From the NCBI RefSeq assembly GCF_039530285.1, contig NZ_BAAAOK010000004.1:1-64000 (forward strand): DNA of 64,000 nucleotides, read 5' to 3'. Below, in pieces: positions 63,735 through 64,000 of this stretch; within the stretch, counting starts at the first letter, position 1, and each line of letters begins with the position of its first letter. The translations under genes and the position numbers were made by a program. This DNA is from Actinomadura_C alba (lineage in GTDB: Bacteria > Actinomycetota > Actinomycetes > Streptosporangiales > Streptosporangiaceae). The notes below the pieces were generated by a model. It had not been told where the DNA came from and did no database searches. It was given only the letters and a program-made list of their open reading frames with translations.

Positions 63735-64000
63735 TCAGGCCGCCGCGCAGTACTGTGCCTGCTTGCTGATGATCCGGTAGACGCAGTCGGAGTACTCCAG
63801 CAGCCGGAGGACCGCCTCCCTGTTCCGGGTGGTCTCCCTGGTGATCACCTCGTCCGGCGGGTAGAAGCCGCCGCCGCCCGATCTGGGGTACATCTCGAAC
63901 GTGTAGCTGAAGATCTTGTGCGCTCCCCACAGCCAGTCGTTGATCGTTCCGTCGGTGATGTAGAGGTCGCTCGACTGCTCGGCCGTGTACCCGTTGGTCG
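63735..64000 (-). CDS. M14 zinc carboxypeptidase, C-terminal part (runs off the right edge)
   Basis: Reading leftward from the window edge, the minus strand gives TNGYTAEQSSDLYITDGTIN, DWLWGAHKIFSYTFEMYPRS, GFYPPDEVITRETTRNREAV and LRLLEYSDCVYRIISKQAQY before a stop at 63735-63737. FSYTFEMYP contains the catalytic Glu of the carboxypeptidase A family, and the ending resembles secreted Streptomyces/Thermoactinomyces zinc carboxypeptidases. The zinc site and signal peptide lie outside the window. Confidence 0.85.
   Translation of the reverse strand, partial: TNGYTAEQSSDLYITDGTINDWLWGAHKIFSYTFEMYPRSGGGGFYPPDEVITRETTRNREAVLRLLEYSDCVYRIISKQAQYCAAA

Overview
The window is very GC-rich chromosomal DNA with GTG/TTG starts, ATGA/GTGA gene overlaps and actinobacterial families throughout (DUF1707, DUF4245, DUF6542, TcpC/TcpE transfer proteins, MmyB-type XRE regulators, chromosomal Ser/Thr kinases). 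Gene content and order point to an actinomycete, most likely Streptosporangiales (Streptosporangiaceae or Thermomonosporaceae); the family-level placement is inference. The backbone matches, from memory of gene order, the Mycobacterium tuberculosis Rv1084-Rv1112 block: DUF255 thioredoxin protein, short-chain Z-prenyl diphosphate synthase, PhoH2, fumarase, GlpX, DUF4245, xseB/xseA, a small Rv1109c-like protein, IspH, a DUF6542 protein and YchF. A mutT-typA pair recalling Rv1160-Rv1165 lies at the right end.

Layout. 1-340: edge of an IS200/IS605-type element (tnpB start, running left). 344-8166: DUF255 protein, NlpC/P60 hydrolase, a small hypothetical, Z-prenyl transferase, PIN-PhoH ATPase and a membrane-anchored transglycosylase. 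8243-14272: class II fumarase, two divergent Ser/Thr kinases and class I fumarase. 14416-21205: EamA exporter with divergent MocR regulator, MFS transporter, ABC-2 exporter pair and a DUF1707 protein. 21222-25197: glpX, TetR regulator, DUF4245 and exonuclease VII.

25270-36752 is a self-contained trans-4-hydroxyproline catabolic locus. It holds a three-subunit D-hydroxyproline dehydrogenase, a DapA-family deaminase, a two-cysteine hydroxyproline epimerase, a five-gene branched-chain-type ABC importer, an ornithine-cyclodeaminase-family imino acid reductase and a GntR/FCD regulator. The nonamer GCAATGTGA occurs three times, only at its two promoter regions. The last pathway enzyme, alpha-ketoglutarate semialdehyde dehydrogenase, is not in the window.

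36927-41869 returns to the conserved backbone (IspH, DUF6542, RmuC, YchF). A 7.2-kb accessory island follows. It is bounded by a 19-bp direct repeat: the last codons of ychF at 41847-41865 recur at 49104-49122. Inside are an IS110-like remnant, an AraC regulator, frameshifted alpha/beta-hydrolase and Baeyer-Villiger monooxygenase remnants, two MmyB-type XRE regulators, a short-chain dehydrogenase, and a broken Rhs gene whose hydrophobic tip is followed by a 41-residue membrane ORF. No integrase is visible.

49554-61158 is a tightly coupled operon resembling the transfer apparatus of a type IV secretion system: TcpC-like protein, small membrane protein, TcpE fused to a ParA/MinD-like domain with a degenerate P-loop, VirB4-like ATPase, VirB6/TrbL-like membrane protein, an accessory membrane protein, and a secreted transglycosylase-NlpC/P60 enzyme. 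No relaxase or coupling protein is visible. MutT, TypA and the C-terminus of an M14 zinc carboxypeptidase close the window. No rRNA, tRNA or CRISPR array was seen.
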